Shown here in pieces: positions 10,701 to 25,700 of a stretch of 64,000 nt of DNA. Source of the stretch: Lepidostoma basale (taxonomy: Eukaryota > Arthropoda > Insecta > Trichoptera > Lepidostomatidae); contig JAHDVF020000010.1 in NCBI GenBank assembly GCA_022606425.2, positions 3,472,001 to 3,536,000 of the forward strand, read 5' to 3'. Below the pieces are notes generated by a model, which searched no databases, had not been told where the DNA came from, and saw only the letters and a list, made by a program, of their open reading frames with translations. Positions within the stretch are counted from its first letter, which is position 1. Each line of letters starts with the position of its first letter. A program made the translations under genes and the position numbers.

Positions 10701-13700
10701 ATTATCACGGATATTTCAAAAGTTATAGACTTTTAAAATAATGTTGAAAAAACTCGCGCGCGAACCCAAATATCGCCCGCGCCAGGCTGCAATCAGCATA
10801 AAACAATACCCGAAAACAATGTGTTAACAGCGCGAGCCAAATCGATGTAAAGGGTAAAATAAAAAAATATCAAAGGAAATATACATAGAACCTTATGAAT
10901 AGGAATATGCCAGTTATTTCCTTACTGCCTTTATCGTAAGGGTATTCACGAATTCGCCATAATTGCATCCAAAGAGGTCCATCTCTTTTACAACCTCATT
11001 TAAAAGACGAATCACTTTCAATACAGTAAAACTTCAAAAAGCCTCTGTATGGATTATGAAACATTAAAAAACTGTTTCTTCTTCTCTCTGTGTCTTGTCA
11101 GGTCTCCCTAACGTTGACTTGAGTAGGCCTCATGGGATGACCTGGGTAAAAATATCCAGAGTGGTATCCCCTTGCCTTCTCTGGAAGATTTTCTGTCGAG
11201 GTTACCTTCCCTTACCTGTTGTATCCAGTTTTATGGCGCTGGAAGCTCGCCATTCGTCCTCTCTCTATCTGCTATGGCACTAAGTAATATGTGCCACATT
11301 GCCCGGGGTTCGCGGGGTCTTTAAAATACCTCTCGTGGACGCTAGAGAGTTGGACTTGATAGTAGTGTTGCTGTTGTAAATGCAACATGGCGCCTTACAA
11401 CATTTTGTAGAGGCTTATTTTCCAGCAAAACATACCCCATCGTAGCCCTGCTACCCTTTTGAACCCCGAACTGTTTAATAGATCATTATAAGCATTTTGA
11501 ATACATAACAATAGTAGGGTTTTTAATATCTTAGACAAGAGTAGGCTTGATGTTAGGCACAAATGATGATTATGAAAATGTGACATGAATAATTCTAACA
11601 TATACATATTTCAATATTTGATATTGACAAAAATTTCCATTATAATATGTGTAAGCAGAGACAATGGACCGTCACACTGTTATTTACTGACACCTCCTGC
11701 TTCCTTAACATTCATACTTTATGTCATGCACGCACTTCGATTTCTATGACTCCGCATGTAGCCGACTTTTAGTATTTGATTTATTCGATCGTGTCACATT
11801 TTCCTCGGTCTTTCTTTGTGTCTTCCGTTTACATCGTTAAAATATATTTGCTTTAACATTTACTTTACTCATTCTTTCCATGTGTGTAAACTTTTTCATT
11901 TTGTCCATAACACTTTCATTCAAACTGCATTCACTTATTATATATATGCATACATCCTTATAATATAATAAATCTAGAAGACTAACATTTTCAATAATTT
12001 TAAATACTTAATGAGTTTTACATTATTGTCCAAGACAATAAATATATTTTTCAATATTTTTTATCCAAGGACTCTTTTATAATAAACAAAATTATTTTTT
12101 CAGCATTTTTAGATGTACACTGACAAAAATTCCAGAAACCAATAATCTATTACAAAAGTCCAGGTTACCCCTGGGAGTGCTCATTCACCCATTCAAAGAC
12201 CTCAATGTAAGTATAGTAATTGTGGCCCAAACTCTGTCTACTTGTAATAATTTGTTAATTGAGGACCCGATGGTAATAAACCGAATGTTGCAGCACCTGC
12301 CCGTGATCCAGTGCAGCACCATCGTGAGATGTCGGGCGTGTCGGACTTACATTAATCCTTTTGTCTATTTTATTGACTTGAAGAGATGGAAATGCAATCT
12401 ATGCTACAGGGTAAATGACTGTAAGTTGGGTGTTTTGTTGAAACTTTTATTAGTTCATTCATATTTGAATAGTCAGATTCATAGCCTTATAGCCTGATGA
12501 CCTTGGTGACAGAGTGCAACAGCTATGATTGCCACCCAAAGGTCCGGGGCTCAATTCCCGGCGATGACAGTGTGATTCCCACACCATCTTTGGTCTTGTG
12601 TAGAATTCATGTGGCAATAAAATGGCGATAAATTTGTTATCTATCACATTTGATGAGAATCAATATAATAGCTATATCTTTTACATCGATTTGACTTGCG
12701 CTATAATGATGCAAAGAGCTATTCAACAAAATAATAATCAAGTAATGCAGGAAACGAGTGAAGCTCGTTGCAGACCAATCCGCAGGATTGTAACCATGAA
12801 GAAAGTAGTAATATAGTTAAAAGTATAATTTAAATAATTCGCTTCATCTTTAAAAAACTTAAACAGTTGATGTCATCCACTGCTGGTCATAGGCCTCTTC
12901 CATACTTCTCCACTTCACCACCCTTCAAATTATTATAAATTGTACCATATTATTATATTTAAAGTGCCAGAGGAGTTCCAATATGATCCGGCGAGTAAAA
13001 CATACGGTGAGCCCCGTCGCCGACCGGAGATCCAGTCGGCTACACTGGAATATGTGGCGCCCAGCGAGTACATGCTGCGGCCACCGCAACCGGCAGCCTA
13101 CACCTTCTTGCTGGACGTGTCGGCAGCCGGAATCGCTTCGGGTTACCTGCCTCTTCTGTGTGCAGCCCTCACGCGCCACCTGGCCGAGCTGCCCGGGGAC
13201 ACCCGCACCATGCTGGCCTTTATCTGCTACGACCATGCCGTGCACTACTACTCTATGAGTGGGTCCAAGCCCAAGCAGATGACTGTTATTGATATTGATG
13301 GTAAATTGAACATTCTATTCACAAATAATACTGGTTTTTCCACTTTTGAGTTTATTTTTTCGACATGTTTCGAAGGCTTTACACCTTCATCATCGAGAGA
13401 ACCATATAACAATATGATTAACCAAAATTATTTCAAACAAAATTCAAGACCCTAAGTACATCTGTAACATGAATAGTTAAAATTAGGCAGAATACCAGGG
13501 ACAAAACATTAACAATAAGTCAATGGGTTGATAATTTATGTTTTAAAAATGATTTTTTGAAGGTGATTTATTTATTCAGCAAAATCACATCTTCATTTTG
13601 TATTTGCTCCGATGAAGATATGGCCAGTAGTCCAACTATTTGGCAATTAACTTTTTGTCTGCAGTGATTGATTTTAGTCAGATTAATATGTCGTGTTCAG

Positions 13701-16700
13701 CAGACTCATTGCCTTCCCCACCGGCGTAACCAAAACCAGGTTGGTTCTGGCGGTCAGTAGGTAAAACAATCTATGCTGGCGCTGTCAGAGTAGATATATA
13801 TCAGGTTATATCAATATCTTTGATATTCGAGAAAGATACTGAAATAATCAAATGCTGCTTCAATGCTGCTGTAACGAAGACAGATAAAGTAATGTTTGCT
13901 TAGCAGTCTAAGGGTTAATAAAAAAAGTAATTTGTTGCCAAAACATGGCATATAAACCAGCAATTATTAAATGTTATAGTAATGGGTCTGGGAAAAAGTT
14001 TGGGACGTTTTTCCTGATAGATGAACTCTGAAAACATAGATCGCAGCATATTAGCAGTGTCGATATTGGTATGGAGCTAGGCATTGACCACAAAACTGTT
14101 TTGAACCATTTACACAAAACTGGCTACAAAAAGATGCTTGATGTATAGGTCCCTCTTGAGTTGAACGCGAAAAACATGATGGACCAAATTAACATTTGCG
14201 ATGCACTGCTGAAACGCAATGCAATCGAGCCATTTCTAAAATGTGTCATAACCGGTGATGAAAAATGGATCACGAATGACAATCGGAAGCGACAAAGATC
14301 GTGGACAAGGGATGGTAAGCCAGTACAAGCGTTCGTGAAGACAGGATTGACGCTGAGAAGGTGATGCTGTGTGTGTGGTGGGACTGGAAGGGATTCGTCC
14401 ACCATGATTTACTTCCAGTTGGTCAGACGATTGATCCTCAATTCTACTGTGGATAACTAGAGAGATTACGCCAGGCAATTGAAAGAAAATAGCCCGAGTT
14501 GAATAATAGAACAGGTGTTGTCTTCCATCATAACAATGCCCGACCACACACTTTGATGACCTGTCAATAATTGCAAGAGCTTGGTTGGGAAGTTTTGATG
14601 CATCCACCATATAGTTCAGACATAGCACCTTCTGTTTATCACTTGTTACGATATCTGCAGAACTCTCTCAATGGAATTATGCTGCTTTATGCAATAATTA
14701 TGATGATTAAGTTTTTCAACCAGAAACCACAGAATTTCTTCACCGATGGCCTCATGGTTCTATCCGAAAAATGGCGAAACATTGTCGATAAAACCAGTTG
14801 AATTTTACTAAAAAAAACACCACAAACTTTTGCTTAGACCTAATATATTGTATACGAGTATACTACTTTCTTCAAATCTGTTGATGTATCTTTTTAGATA
14901 TATTTGTACCGAGTCCAGAGGATCTACTGGTCAACTTGATGGAGAAGAGAACAGCCATAGAGGAGTTATTGGAGGCTTTGCCAGCACTCCATGCTTCTCC
15001 TTCTCCCTGTGCCACACGCAGTGCCCTTGGGGCCGCCCTACAGGCTGCTCACCGCCTCACGGTATTATACCCTTACTTATCTAACTATTTAAATAATATT
15101 ACTCTTGATAAATTAATAATTAACAATAACAAACCGTCACGACATTTCCCAAGAAGGGTAGAAAAAGATAATGCAATGTCACACTACTCTATCCTGACAC
15201 ACCTCTATAATATAATAATAAGTTGGCTGATGGTTGGATGAGTGCCATTTTTATTAACTAATCATCTCTAAGGTGTGTTCCATTTTATGAACTTGTTAAA
15301 TTAAATAAACAATTTTAGTTTGAGGGCTGCACCTGACGCAATCGATCAACATTGACATCAGGATAGGATAATTTGAAAAGGTGTGTTTTGAGCCTAGATC
15401 TTAACTCTGATGGATTCTCAATGCATTTGAGGTCTGCAGGAAGATCGCTCCAGGCTGAAGGGCCAGCTACTTCGAATGCTCGGTCGTCAAAATTTGTATG
15501 AAGACAATTTACCGATCGCAGAAGACTTTACTAAACTCAATGTAGACTGCCTGGCATTCAGGTTCTCCGTGATGCAGAGTTCAGATATATAAGCTGGTAC
15601 CATTCCATGCAATGCTTTAAAGATTAGATTCCTCCACATTCATACAGCGAATTATACACACACACATTGATTATTCTGACTTCTAATAAGGCCAACCTTT
15701 AAAACTTGATTAATTTGGTCATGCCTTGTTTTCCTCAGTCTTCCGTGACTTTGTACTCCATTCACATCGTTAACATATACTTAATTTATTCATCCATGCA
15801 TTCTGTGTGTCCAATCCAATGCAATATTTCTTTTATAATTTTGTTCATAATACTTTTCTTCGTGATGTCAGCATTTGAAATTCTGATGTAAATCGTTTTA
15901 TCACACATGCGTCTAAGTGATCTCATCTTTACCACATTTATTTTGGTCTCATGCTTCTTCTGCTTATTCCATGCTTCGCTTCCATATTCAGGTTGGAACT
16001 AGAAAATCCATTTTAGCATTTTTGGATAGGCTTTTGTTTGCGATGACAACTTTAAATTGAAACAAGAATTTATATATTAATAATCTTTTTTTTGTTGACT
16101 TCCAGGCACCCACGGGGGGCCGTATCACTGTGTTCCAGACTGCCCTCACCAATACTGGTCCAGGAAGCCTAACTGCAAGGTATATTGTACAATTATATAT
16201 GTATTTTCACAATTCTGTGTGTTTTTACTGTCTGTTTGTTACCCAAAATCAGCGGCTCTAAAGCTTTTGTGACGACAGAACCCTTTTGAAACAATAAATA
16301 TTTTACGAAGTTCTAAATTAAGCAAAACCTGATTGTTTGTTCATTATTTAATTATAAACATTGAATAAAAATCATACAAAAATAGATACATTTTACACTA
16401 ATGACTTATTGATGGTTGAGGTATTAATTTTGTAAAACTCCATTATTAATTTATAATAGTAACACAATTGTTTAGTCGTTTTAATTGGATTTAATTTATA
16501 TAAATTGTGATAAATTTGTTTCGCCTTGCGAGGGCATTCTCAAACTCAGAAGCTTGAGATGACTTCTACAACAGTATACATAACAGCACACGATAATACA
16601 ATATACAAAATAATGCTATGTTGGTTCCACTGTAAATGATTCAGTTAATTGGAGGTATGAAGTTTTTTATTTTTGACTGACTTTTGGCGTGTAGTGATGA

Positions 16701-19700
16701 ATATCAAATCGCCACATACCTACTCGTACAGGATAAATGTTTTTTTTTTCTTCAAATTTTGATTGTAGCATTGTTGTAGATTTATTATGTTATTGAGAAG
16801 CGCTGCCCTAATTAAATTAAATTAAATATGTTTTTGAGCTCATTTAATTAATGTGCAATGCTTGCAGGGAGGATCCGAATAACCGGTCTTCAAAGGAGGT
16901 GGCACACCTGAATCCGGCCACGGACTTCTACAAGCGCCTGGCGCTGGACTGCAGCGGTGTACAGGTGGCCGTGGACCTCTTCCTCCTCAACTCGCAATAT
17001 GCTGACCTTAGTACTCTTAGTAAGTCTACTTTATTACTTCTAGGTGCTCTTTCCTTCAAATAAAGTAGGATATGATTGGGAAACGATATAAATATGTATT
17101 GTTTCTGACTACATTTGGTAGTGTTTCCAACTAGTAATTCAATCTGAAGCTTTATTATTAACATCATAAGCTCGATAGGGTAGGCTTTGACTGATCCGAG
17201 AAGTCTCCTCCATTACTGAGGCTGTCTGCTGCCTCAGTTTTCCAATTTGCTATCTGTAGTGTCAGAAATAAACTTGTGAAATAGAGGACATTGTTTGGTG
17301 GAGTAAATCTAGAAGAAGATTCTCACATATTCAGCCGCTTACGAAATCACATCCAAACACCGTCCACCTGGAAGTCCACCCAAGAGATAGGAGACAATTG
17401 AACCTCATCATCTCAGGAGACATGATTTCTGTGTCACAGATCGTCAGATCTATTAAAAGAAAAATAAGAAGTGTAGATGTATCAGCGCTGGGAGAGTTCA
17501 TCCATTGCATTTTGCAGTTTTCTTCGTCCTTGCAGTGTGGAGTGTGAGGCTTTTAACCCGTTAGGTACGAACAACCTCCATGATAGTAGAAGAAAATTTC
17601 TCCTACAGTACAGTCAACATGAAGTGTGAACAATCGTTACTTTCGTCCTCATGTATTTTATTAATTTGATGGTAAAGGTCTATAAAAAAGAATAATATCC
17701 TAGAGTAAAGCTTTTACAACAATACCTTTTATCAGAAATTCTTTTTTACTAACAGATGAATTAAATGAAATTATTCTCGGGGTCTAGGGGTCAATAGGGT
17801 TGTAAGCGCCCCACCTTGATGGAACAGATCACATCTTGTTTACTGAAAAAGTCATATAGTTCACGTACCTAGGTTCCACAGTCATCAAGAGTTATTATGG
17901 ACTCCAAAAACAGTTAAGGTCTAAATTAGTTAAAAGGAACACCAAAATTCTAATTTATAAAAGACTGATTAAGCCAGTCCTGACATATGTCTCCGAAACC
18001 TGGGTAATAACAAAGAACACGGAGGGATCCATTGCAGCATTTGAGAGAAGGATCCTCAGAGCAGTTATCTATGATCGATTCAATAGGGAACTACGTGACA
18101 TACGTTTTATAACAGTTTGTTTGATTATAGTTACAGGTATACAATTAATTTTTTAATCATGCTACAGTTTGTAAATGTTTAATTGTCTAGTTATTAAATA
18201 GCGTCATTTGAAGATATGGGTGGATCATGAATTCACTATAAAAATGGTTATAAAGTTTATGTTTATGATAATTGTGTAATGTGATTTAGTTTATTTATTT
18301 TTCAATATGACAAAATGACACATAAAAACAATTATCCCCATAATAAATAATTGAAACTTTCCACCTTAGTATAAAAATGGTACGAAAATGAATAATTCAA
18401 TACAGTGAAACCCCTATTTTACATTTTTTAAGCGACTGAAAAAGAAAACGTAAATGGAGGGAAAATGTAAATTAAATCATGTAGATTAGTTCGCAAAATG
18501 CGTGCCTAAAACCAAACGAAACCGATGAAAAAAGGAAGAAAATATTGTAATTAACTTATCTAATAAAACAAACCAAAATCGTAAAAACTCTATGTAAATG
18601 ATGATCGCGAATAAAGTCAAAAAGAACGAAGCGTTACAAATCAAATTGAAAACCGAATGACAGATGCCGAATGCCGGCCAATCACCACGTTGCGCGCCGT
18701 ATGTCGCAATGACTACTGTGCCGACTCATTGCCAAGCGCGTGTAACTCGCATATTTTGAATATTTTTGATGTAAATTGCATGGGAGAAAAATTAAAAAGC
18801 GGGTCAAAAAAGTACTAAAATATATCGAGACTAAAAAACTTAAACCCAATTGGCGGGAAAATGTTAAATAGGGGGGACATAAAATCCAGGTTTCCCTGTA
18901 GTTTCCTTCAATCAAAACATCAGGTAATCTCAATTTTGATCATGGGGTATGTTTTACCATAGATTCAGTAGCACTTCCTGAGGTCTAATCGAGAATCGGG
19001 TGGTGGTCTAGGGGATAGAACGCTTGACTCCTAATCTAGGGGACTTGGGTTCGAGCCTGGACACGACCAGATTCCTTCTTCATAATAATGAGCTATTTTC
19101 TGCTCATATTGAAGATTGTAAAAAAAATTCTAATATCATTGATTTAAATCTTCGATGTTAGTCTTTTTTTAAAAAAAAAAAAAAAAATAGTTAATCACAT
19201 AATGCATTATTATTTTGCTTGACTTTAATACTTGGGAGCCACCTTTAGACAACATTTTATTGATATCAGTTTTAGGTATGCATCATTTGCTTGATCCTTC
19301 CGCATGAGACAAAATCGCTCCCAATGTTTCAACTTATTTATTTTTACGAAGCTCCAACATTTCTGTGCTCCAGAACCAATTCCTCCACATCCTCACTATC
19401 AATGTCCGAACCAATAGACCTGCCCGGACACACTAAAATGACCCTTTATGCTATGTTTACCAATGGTTATTTGTTACAGGTGGAATTAGCCAGTTTAGTG
19501 GTGGCACAGTGTATCACTTTCCACTATTCAAGGGAGAGAAGGAGTGGCTGGCTCAAGACTTCCAGCGTTGCCTTACTAGATATCTAACCAGAAAAATTGG
19601 CTTTGAAGCTGTCATGCGGGTGCGGTGTACACGGTACCGATTGGTCATTTATTCTGTATATCCTATATTTCCCAATCAATTTACATCATTTCTAGAGTAC

Positions 19701-22700
19701 TCCAATATCTCTATTCATAATTAATTCAAATGAAAACGTCTGTTTTCTAGAAGTTCAATTATGGTTTATGGGGATGACGTGTTTCGCCTTTCTACAGCAT
19801 CATTAAATGTCACATTTAATAATGCCTTAGAAAGATGAAACATGTCATTCCCATAAACCATATAAAACTTCTAGAAAAGTAATTTTAATTCGTATTAATT
19901 ATTCAATGTGGAGTTTTACATCATTGTTGCAGAAACAATAAGTATCTCTATTCATATTTACGATAATATTTTTTGTTTGTTTAGGGGTATTGCAATACAT
20001 ACATTCCACGGGAGTTTCTTCGTTCGCTCAACGGACCTGTTATCTCTGCCCAATGTCAGTCCAGACGCAGGATTCGGGATGCAACTGACCATAGAGGAGA
20101 GTCTCGCCGATGTACAGCACGTGTGTTTCCAGGCAGCTCTTTTATATACAAGCAGTAAAGGTGAGGATGTTGTTGCATATCAAACACATTTTGTATTTTA
20201 TTACATTTACACACATAATGCATTATTTACCACTTTATTTTTTTTTCTGCAGACATGTTTCGGTTGTGACCCAACCTTCTTCGATTTACAATTTTTTTAA
20301 ATGAATTGAAACAGAATTGTCGCTTATGTACAGTGAAACCTCTATCTTATTGTTTTTTTAAAGGACCTATTAAATTAAACTATAGATGTGGGAAAACAAT
20401 GAATGCGGGAATACAGAAAACAAAACACATTGTTATTTAAATTTTTAATGCGTACATACATATTCTAAAAAAAGACATGTTTCAGGTATAAATCAATTTG
20501 TTTAAAATAAAATAAGGCATCTGCATGGAGACAAAAAGAATTATTCTTCGTATTGTATATAATCTTTCATCACCATTTGTTTTTTGGATTTTTTATTGCC
20601 GTAAGAAATCAATATTTTTTCGGTGTTAAAAATTACATTTTTATCGGCATCAGTTATCGAATGTGCATAAAAAAATGTTTTTAATCTTTCGAACATCGTG
20701 CATGCTTCCGAAAATGGAAGGACAGGCGGCGGATCCTCTTCATCGACATCAACCTCTTCTTCAGTCTCTTTTAAGCATGCGTCACACAAGTTTTCTATCA
20801 TTTCAATTGGGATATTGTCGCCGAACGTAGCAAAATTATTAATTTTTTAAGGATATTTTCCACATCCGCAACAATTTTTAATCTCTCTTGAAGAGTACGC
20901 ACTTTTATCATTAGATGGTTCATTTTTATGGCTAAATGGCTCAAAAACTAGGAAGTAAAAAGATTTATATACGAAATTTTCCGTATAATTTAAACGATTA
21001 ATGCAGTAAAATGATGTATAGCGAAACGATCGATGCAATCTACTTTTATGTGTTTTGTATGAAATTCATTCGGGACTGTAAGAAATAACGATACATTCGA
21101 GAAAACGATTATTTGAGGAACAAAAGATAGAGGTTTCACTGTACTACTAAAAAGGGGTGGAATATTGTTTAAAGGTGGTGATAGACGTACGAACTTAAAG
21201 TCTGCGGTTTTTAAGATCGCGAACTTACTTGACTCGACGTCGGCGATACACGCGCCAACTTAGGTGATAGACGTACGAACTTAAAGTCTGCGGTTTTTAA
21301 GATCGCGAACTTACTTGACTCGACGTCGGCGATACACGCGCCAACTTACTCATACCGTATCGCGATGTCGTCCACTGAAGAAGCTTTGTGTTATTTAGGA
21401 ATTATATCGTATTACATTTCAAAAACTAAAAACAATAGACGAAGGCGAAAGAAACAAAATGGCGGCTCGCGGCTCGCAGTGCTGCCACACGTACGAGCCA
21501 AGACGAGCTACGAGTAAGATTTCAAACCGGTTGGATCGCCGACGAACTTACTCGGCGGTTTTAAAGTACGCGTACTTGCTCGCCCGTCTATCACCCACTT
21601 AAGTGTGTCGGGGGTGGAGGTTATAATGGGAACATCTGGAACATGGGAATTGAAGTTAAATTTAATTGTTGTTATTTTTTATTATTATTTTTTAATTCAT
21701 TACTTTCATTATTTCTTTGAAAATAATAATAAAGAGTTTTGAAAATACGAAGCGTAATTATATTTATTTAAATGTGTATCCACAATACAAAGTGAAGACG
21801 AATATAGAAGAAAATATATTCAGGCAGTTTACTTGTGATTGTCACACTGTCTTTCGGCTGGTGCAGAATTCACATGACAATAAAATGGCGATAGATTAGC
21901 TATCTATCACATGTCACGAGAATCAATTTGATAGCTATACCCTTTACATTGATTTGGTTCGCTCTGTAAAGATGTAAAAAGTGATTAAACAAAATAATAA
22001 TAATAATTCAAATGATTTGATAATGCGAAACATGTCATTCACACATATTATAATAAAACTTCTAAAAAACAGACGTTTTCATTCATATTAATTATATTAA
22101 AATGATTTTCAGGTGAAAGGCGTATCCGAGTGCACACCATGTGTCTTCCAGTAGTCAACACGCTTACAGAAGTAGTTCATTCTGCCGACCAGCAGTGTAT
22201 CATAGGACTTTTAGCTAAAATGGGTAATGCTCATTATCAATTTATTGCCCTTTTTCCATAATAACTTAAAATTTCACAAAATATAATGTTTATTTTTATT
22301 ATAAAATTTTGAATTGGAACATTTTATCACATTCTTTCATAATATTCATTTTTATTGGAATGTGTACTGTTGTCCAAAATATACATATATCGGCATGTCA
22401 TAACTTTCAATATCTACATTTTTTTAATTTAATTTAAAAAAATTATAGATAATATTATTTCCCAACCCATTTTGGCAACAAAACTGTCATTGCATTTATA
22501 TAATTTAAAATAACCTATATTGATTGCAGTATAACTGCTGAAATCTAATGTGAAAAAAATTATCATCTTTGCATTTGAAAAAGATTCTCATAATTTTTAA
22601 AAAAATATTTCTAGTATTATTATTTTCGTTGTTGTATTTATTATTATTTCACATGATGGGTGCAATTTAAAATTAAAAAAATATATTTAGTTTATGTATA

Positions 22701-25700
22701 CGACTTTTCAAAATTATTTTTCTTATCCAGGCGTTGATCGCTCCTTGACATCTTCACTTTCTGATGCTCGGGAAGCATTGCTGAATGCTGCCGTGGATGC
22801 ACTGGCGGCACAACGGATCACCTCGGGATCCACCTCTGGTCTTGTAGCCCCCGTGTCACTGCGGCTCATGCCGCTATATCTATTGGCCCTTCTTAAACAT
22901 GTAAGTTGTATATTACATCTTAATTTTGTCTGCAATAGAAGTTTGAATTCTTATTTTGTAAAACATATCAAATTATCATACAACCATAAAATTTTACTAT
23001 TTTATCTCTTCAAAGGGTATAAAGAATATTTAGGGTTCTTTTCTAGTTTGTTTTTAATGGAATTTTTTTTTTGGTAACAAATTAATTCATTAGAATAAGT
23101 TTACACATGAATTTTAAATTGGAAGTTCCCAAACTTTTTTGCCAAGTAGACCACTTCCAAATGGTATTTTTTATCTTTTCGCCATGTAGACTACTTCCAA
23201 ATGGTATTTTTTCTCTTTTCGCCAAGTAGACCACTTCCGAATGGTATTTTTTCTCTTTTATCGCCAAGTAGACCACTTCCGAATGGTATTTTTTCTCTTT
23301 TATCGCCAAGTAGACCACTTCCGAATGGTATTTTTCTCTTTTCTCCAAGTAGACCACTTTCAAATGGTATTTTTTCTCTTTTCGCCAAGTAGACCACTTC
23401 CGAATGGAATTTTTTCTCTTTTCACCAAGTAGACCACTTCTGAATGGTATTTTTTCTGTTTTCACCAGGTAGACCACTTCCGAATGGTATTTTCTCCTTA
23501 GATCCACTGCCTACCAAAATCTAAAATAAATAAATAAAATGTATATTTCGCAGTTGATATAGTGCTACTCATTTTAAGGAAGCTTTTTGTAGTCAATTTA
23601 TGTAAAAAATAAATAAAAAAACATTTCCAATATTTATTCAGACGTTTATTAAAAAGAAAAAGTTAATATTTTGATTTTAAATCATTGTTATATGTTATTT
23701 ACGGAAAACCTTAATGTAAATGTTGACTGGATGTATTTGTAAATGGAGAATACTTAGGTGCACCCCCATTCAAATCTCGTGGATCATTATTTTTGTATCC
23801 CAGCAAGTGGAAATTAACATCTAGGAGTCTATATAGATCGAATCTTATTTTAGATTCGAATTAATTTACAAATAAATATGATTTTATGTATTCAATTATA
23901 AATCTTGAAATGAATAATAATTATTTGCAGCCTGCATTCCGAACCGGCATGTCCACTCGATTGGACGACCGTGTGGCGGCCATGTGTGCCATGAAGAGCC
24001 TTCCCCTGCCCAGCCTCATGAGAAGCGTGTACCCCGACCTGTATCCCGTGGCGGGACTCGAGCACTACCTGCGTCCCGCCCCCGCTTCTGCCACCGCTGA
24101 GGATGCCCCGCCAGTGCCCTGCCCGCCACGGCTGCACCTTAGCGCTGAGAAGTGAGTTCCACCACTTGACAAAACTTTCAAATATGGAACAAAGATTGAT
24201 TGCAAATAATCACTTTTTTATTTTATTTTATTAACTCTTGTTATGATGTTTTTCAAAATACTAGTGAGATATCCAACCCTACATAATTAACCGCCCTAAG
24301 CATATGAACGTACGTAATACGCACACTTTGACTGTACCATTCTGAGAAAAAATAATGTACCTAAAATGTAAAAAACGTTAGGAATACGCGTGTGTGCCAA
24401 CAACACTTGAGTACAATTATTCACAAGTATGGTAGTTTTACAAGGGCAGGCGATAGTGTGCGGTTAAATCTTTGAGGTTTCATAATTTAAAAATAAATAA
24501 TTACACTCAATTAATTAAAAAGATGATTTTTTTTGCACATTCCTCGGAAAGTCACTTACAGTTAGGGCGGTTAATTTTGAAAATAAAAAGTTTATCAGAT
24601 GTGCGATATCTCTTTCGCTCTTGTTTGTTCGTAGGAGCGAAGTACAATTTATTGCAAAGAAATTATTTGGTTTGACCATGTATGAGTTAACTTTTAGGCA
24701 ACGATGTTGTCATTTGTATTTCTCTATGGTTTTGCGAATAATGATATATAATTGTTTAGCATTCTAAGGGCTAGTAGAACTTTTTAAAAATTAAACTTCT
24801 CCTAGTTTCAATACTTTTGAGTAATGTATCTAATAATTTGCAAATAATATTTTTGATTTTGTTTTTATACAACATATTAACTAATGTGAATATTTTCAGA
24901 GTGAATGCAACTGGGGCTTATCTCATGGATCAAGAGACGCATATGATATTATATGTGGGCCACCGCGTGGACCCGCGCTGGTTGCAGGCAGCTCTGGGTG
25001 TGAGTCACCACTCGCTGCTAGCCGACTGCCCACACTCCCTGCCGGTGCTTGATACAGAAGAGAATTCCCTGTTGCACTCCTTTATACACCATCTCAATGA
25101 TGATAGGCCTTATCCAGCTTCTATCCAAGTCATTCTGTAAGTTACTTATTCAACGTGTAATTAGTCTGCGAATAGTCATGAGAATTTTAGTCATCGGCAG
25201 AGCAACTTTAAAAAAAGGCTCAGTGCAATATTATGTTTTAGATATGCGCATATTTTAATTATTAATTTCATCATAAAAACCTGTACCTTTGAGGCTTTGT
25301 GGACAATTGCTCGTCTAATAAATAAATAAAAACAATTAGGTTCGAACTAGGTTTACAAGATTTTCATTTTTAAACGTTTTGAGCACTACAGGTATATTTC
25401 TAATGCTATTGAACAAATTTATTTTGAAAAATAGATGGTTTAGTTTTGATTCTTGAGTCAATTCAATATGGCTTTTACATACGGTTGCATAAAGCTAAGT
25501 AACTAACTAACTAACCATCACGCGGTCTCCCCGAAGGGGTAGGCAGAAAGAATGGACTGCCACACTTTAATCAATGCAGCACTCCATCCTTCTCTTTTCG
25601 CCCCCGCGAGAGACGCGGTGTGATGGGTTGCGAACCTCATCGCCACCAATAGGCATCTCCCGCGCACACTTCGATCGTTCAACGTCTACATAATAAATCT

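Larger units (their letters stand above)
9160..12103 (+). other. Sec24 intron 1, repeat-filled
   Basis: Borders are tctga|gtaagt and ttttttcag|c. Contents: an inverted motif around 9612-9660 (aaacgtgtttcac / acacgtttcgcc), three copies of a gggaaacgtaaaa-like motif at 9875-9980, a small acidic frame at 10375-10497, a GC-richer unassigned patch at 11090-11360, and a LINE 3' fragment at 11640-12000. Confidence 0.7.

Noticed and set aside
18997..19070. Possible functional tRNA-Arg gene
   Set aside because: A and B boxes are present but the acceptor stem does not pair, and the sequence continues into a SINE body with an A-rich tail.
23191..23507. Overlapping open frames encoding repeated KEKIPFGSGLLG- or VVYLAKREK-like peptides
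   Set aside because: They are translations of the minisatellite in a Sec24 intron; several frames are open on both strands because the unit lacks stops.
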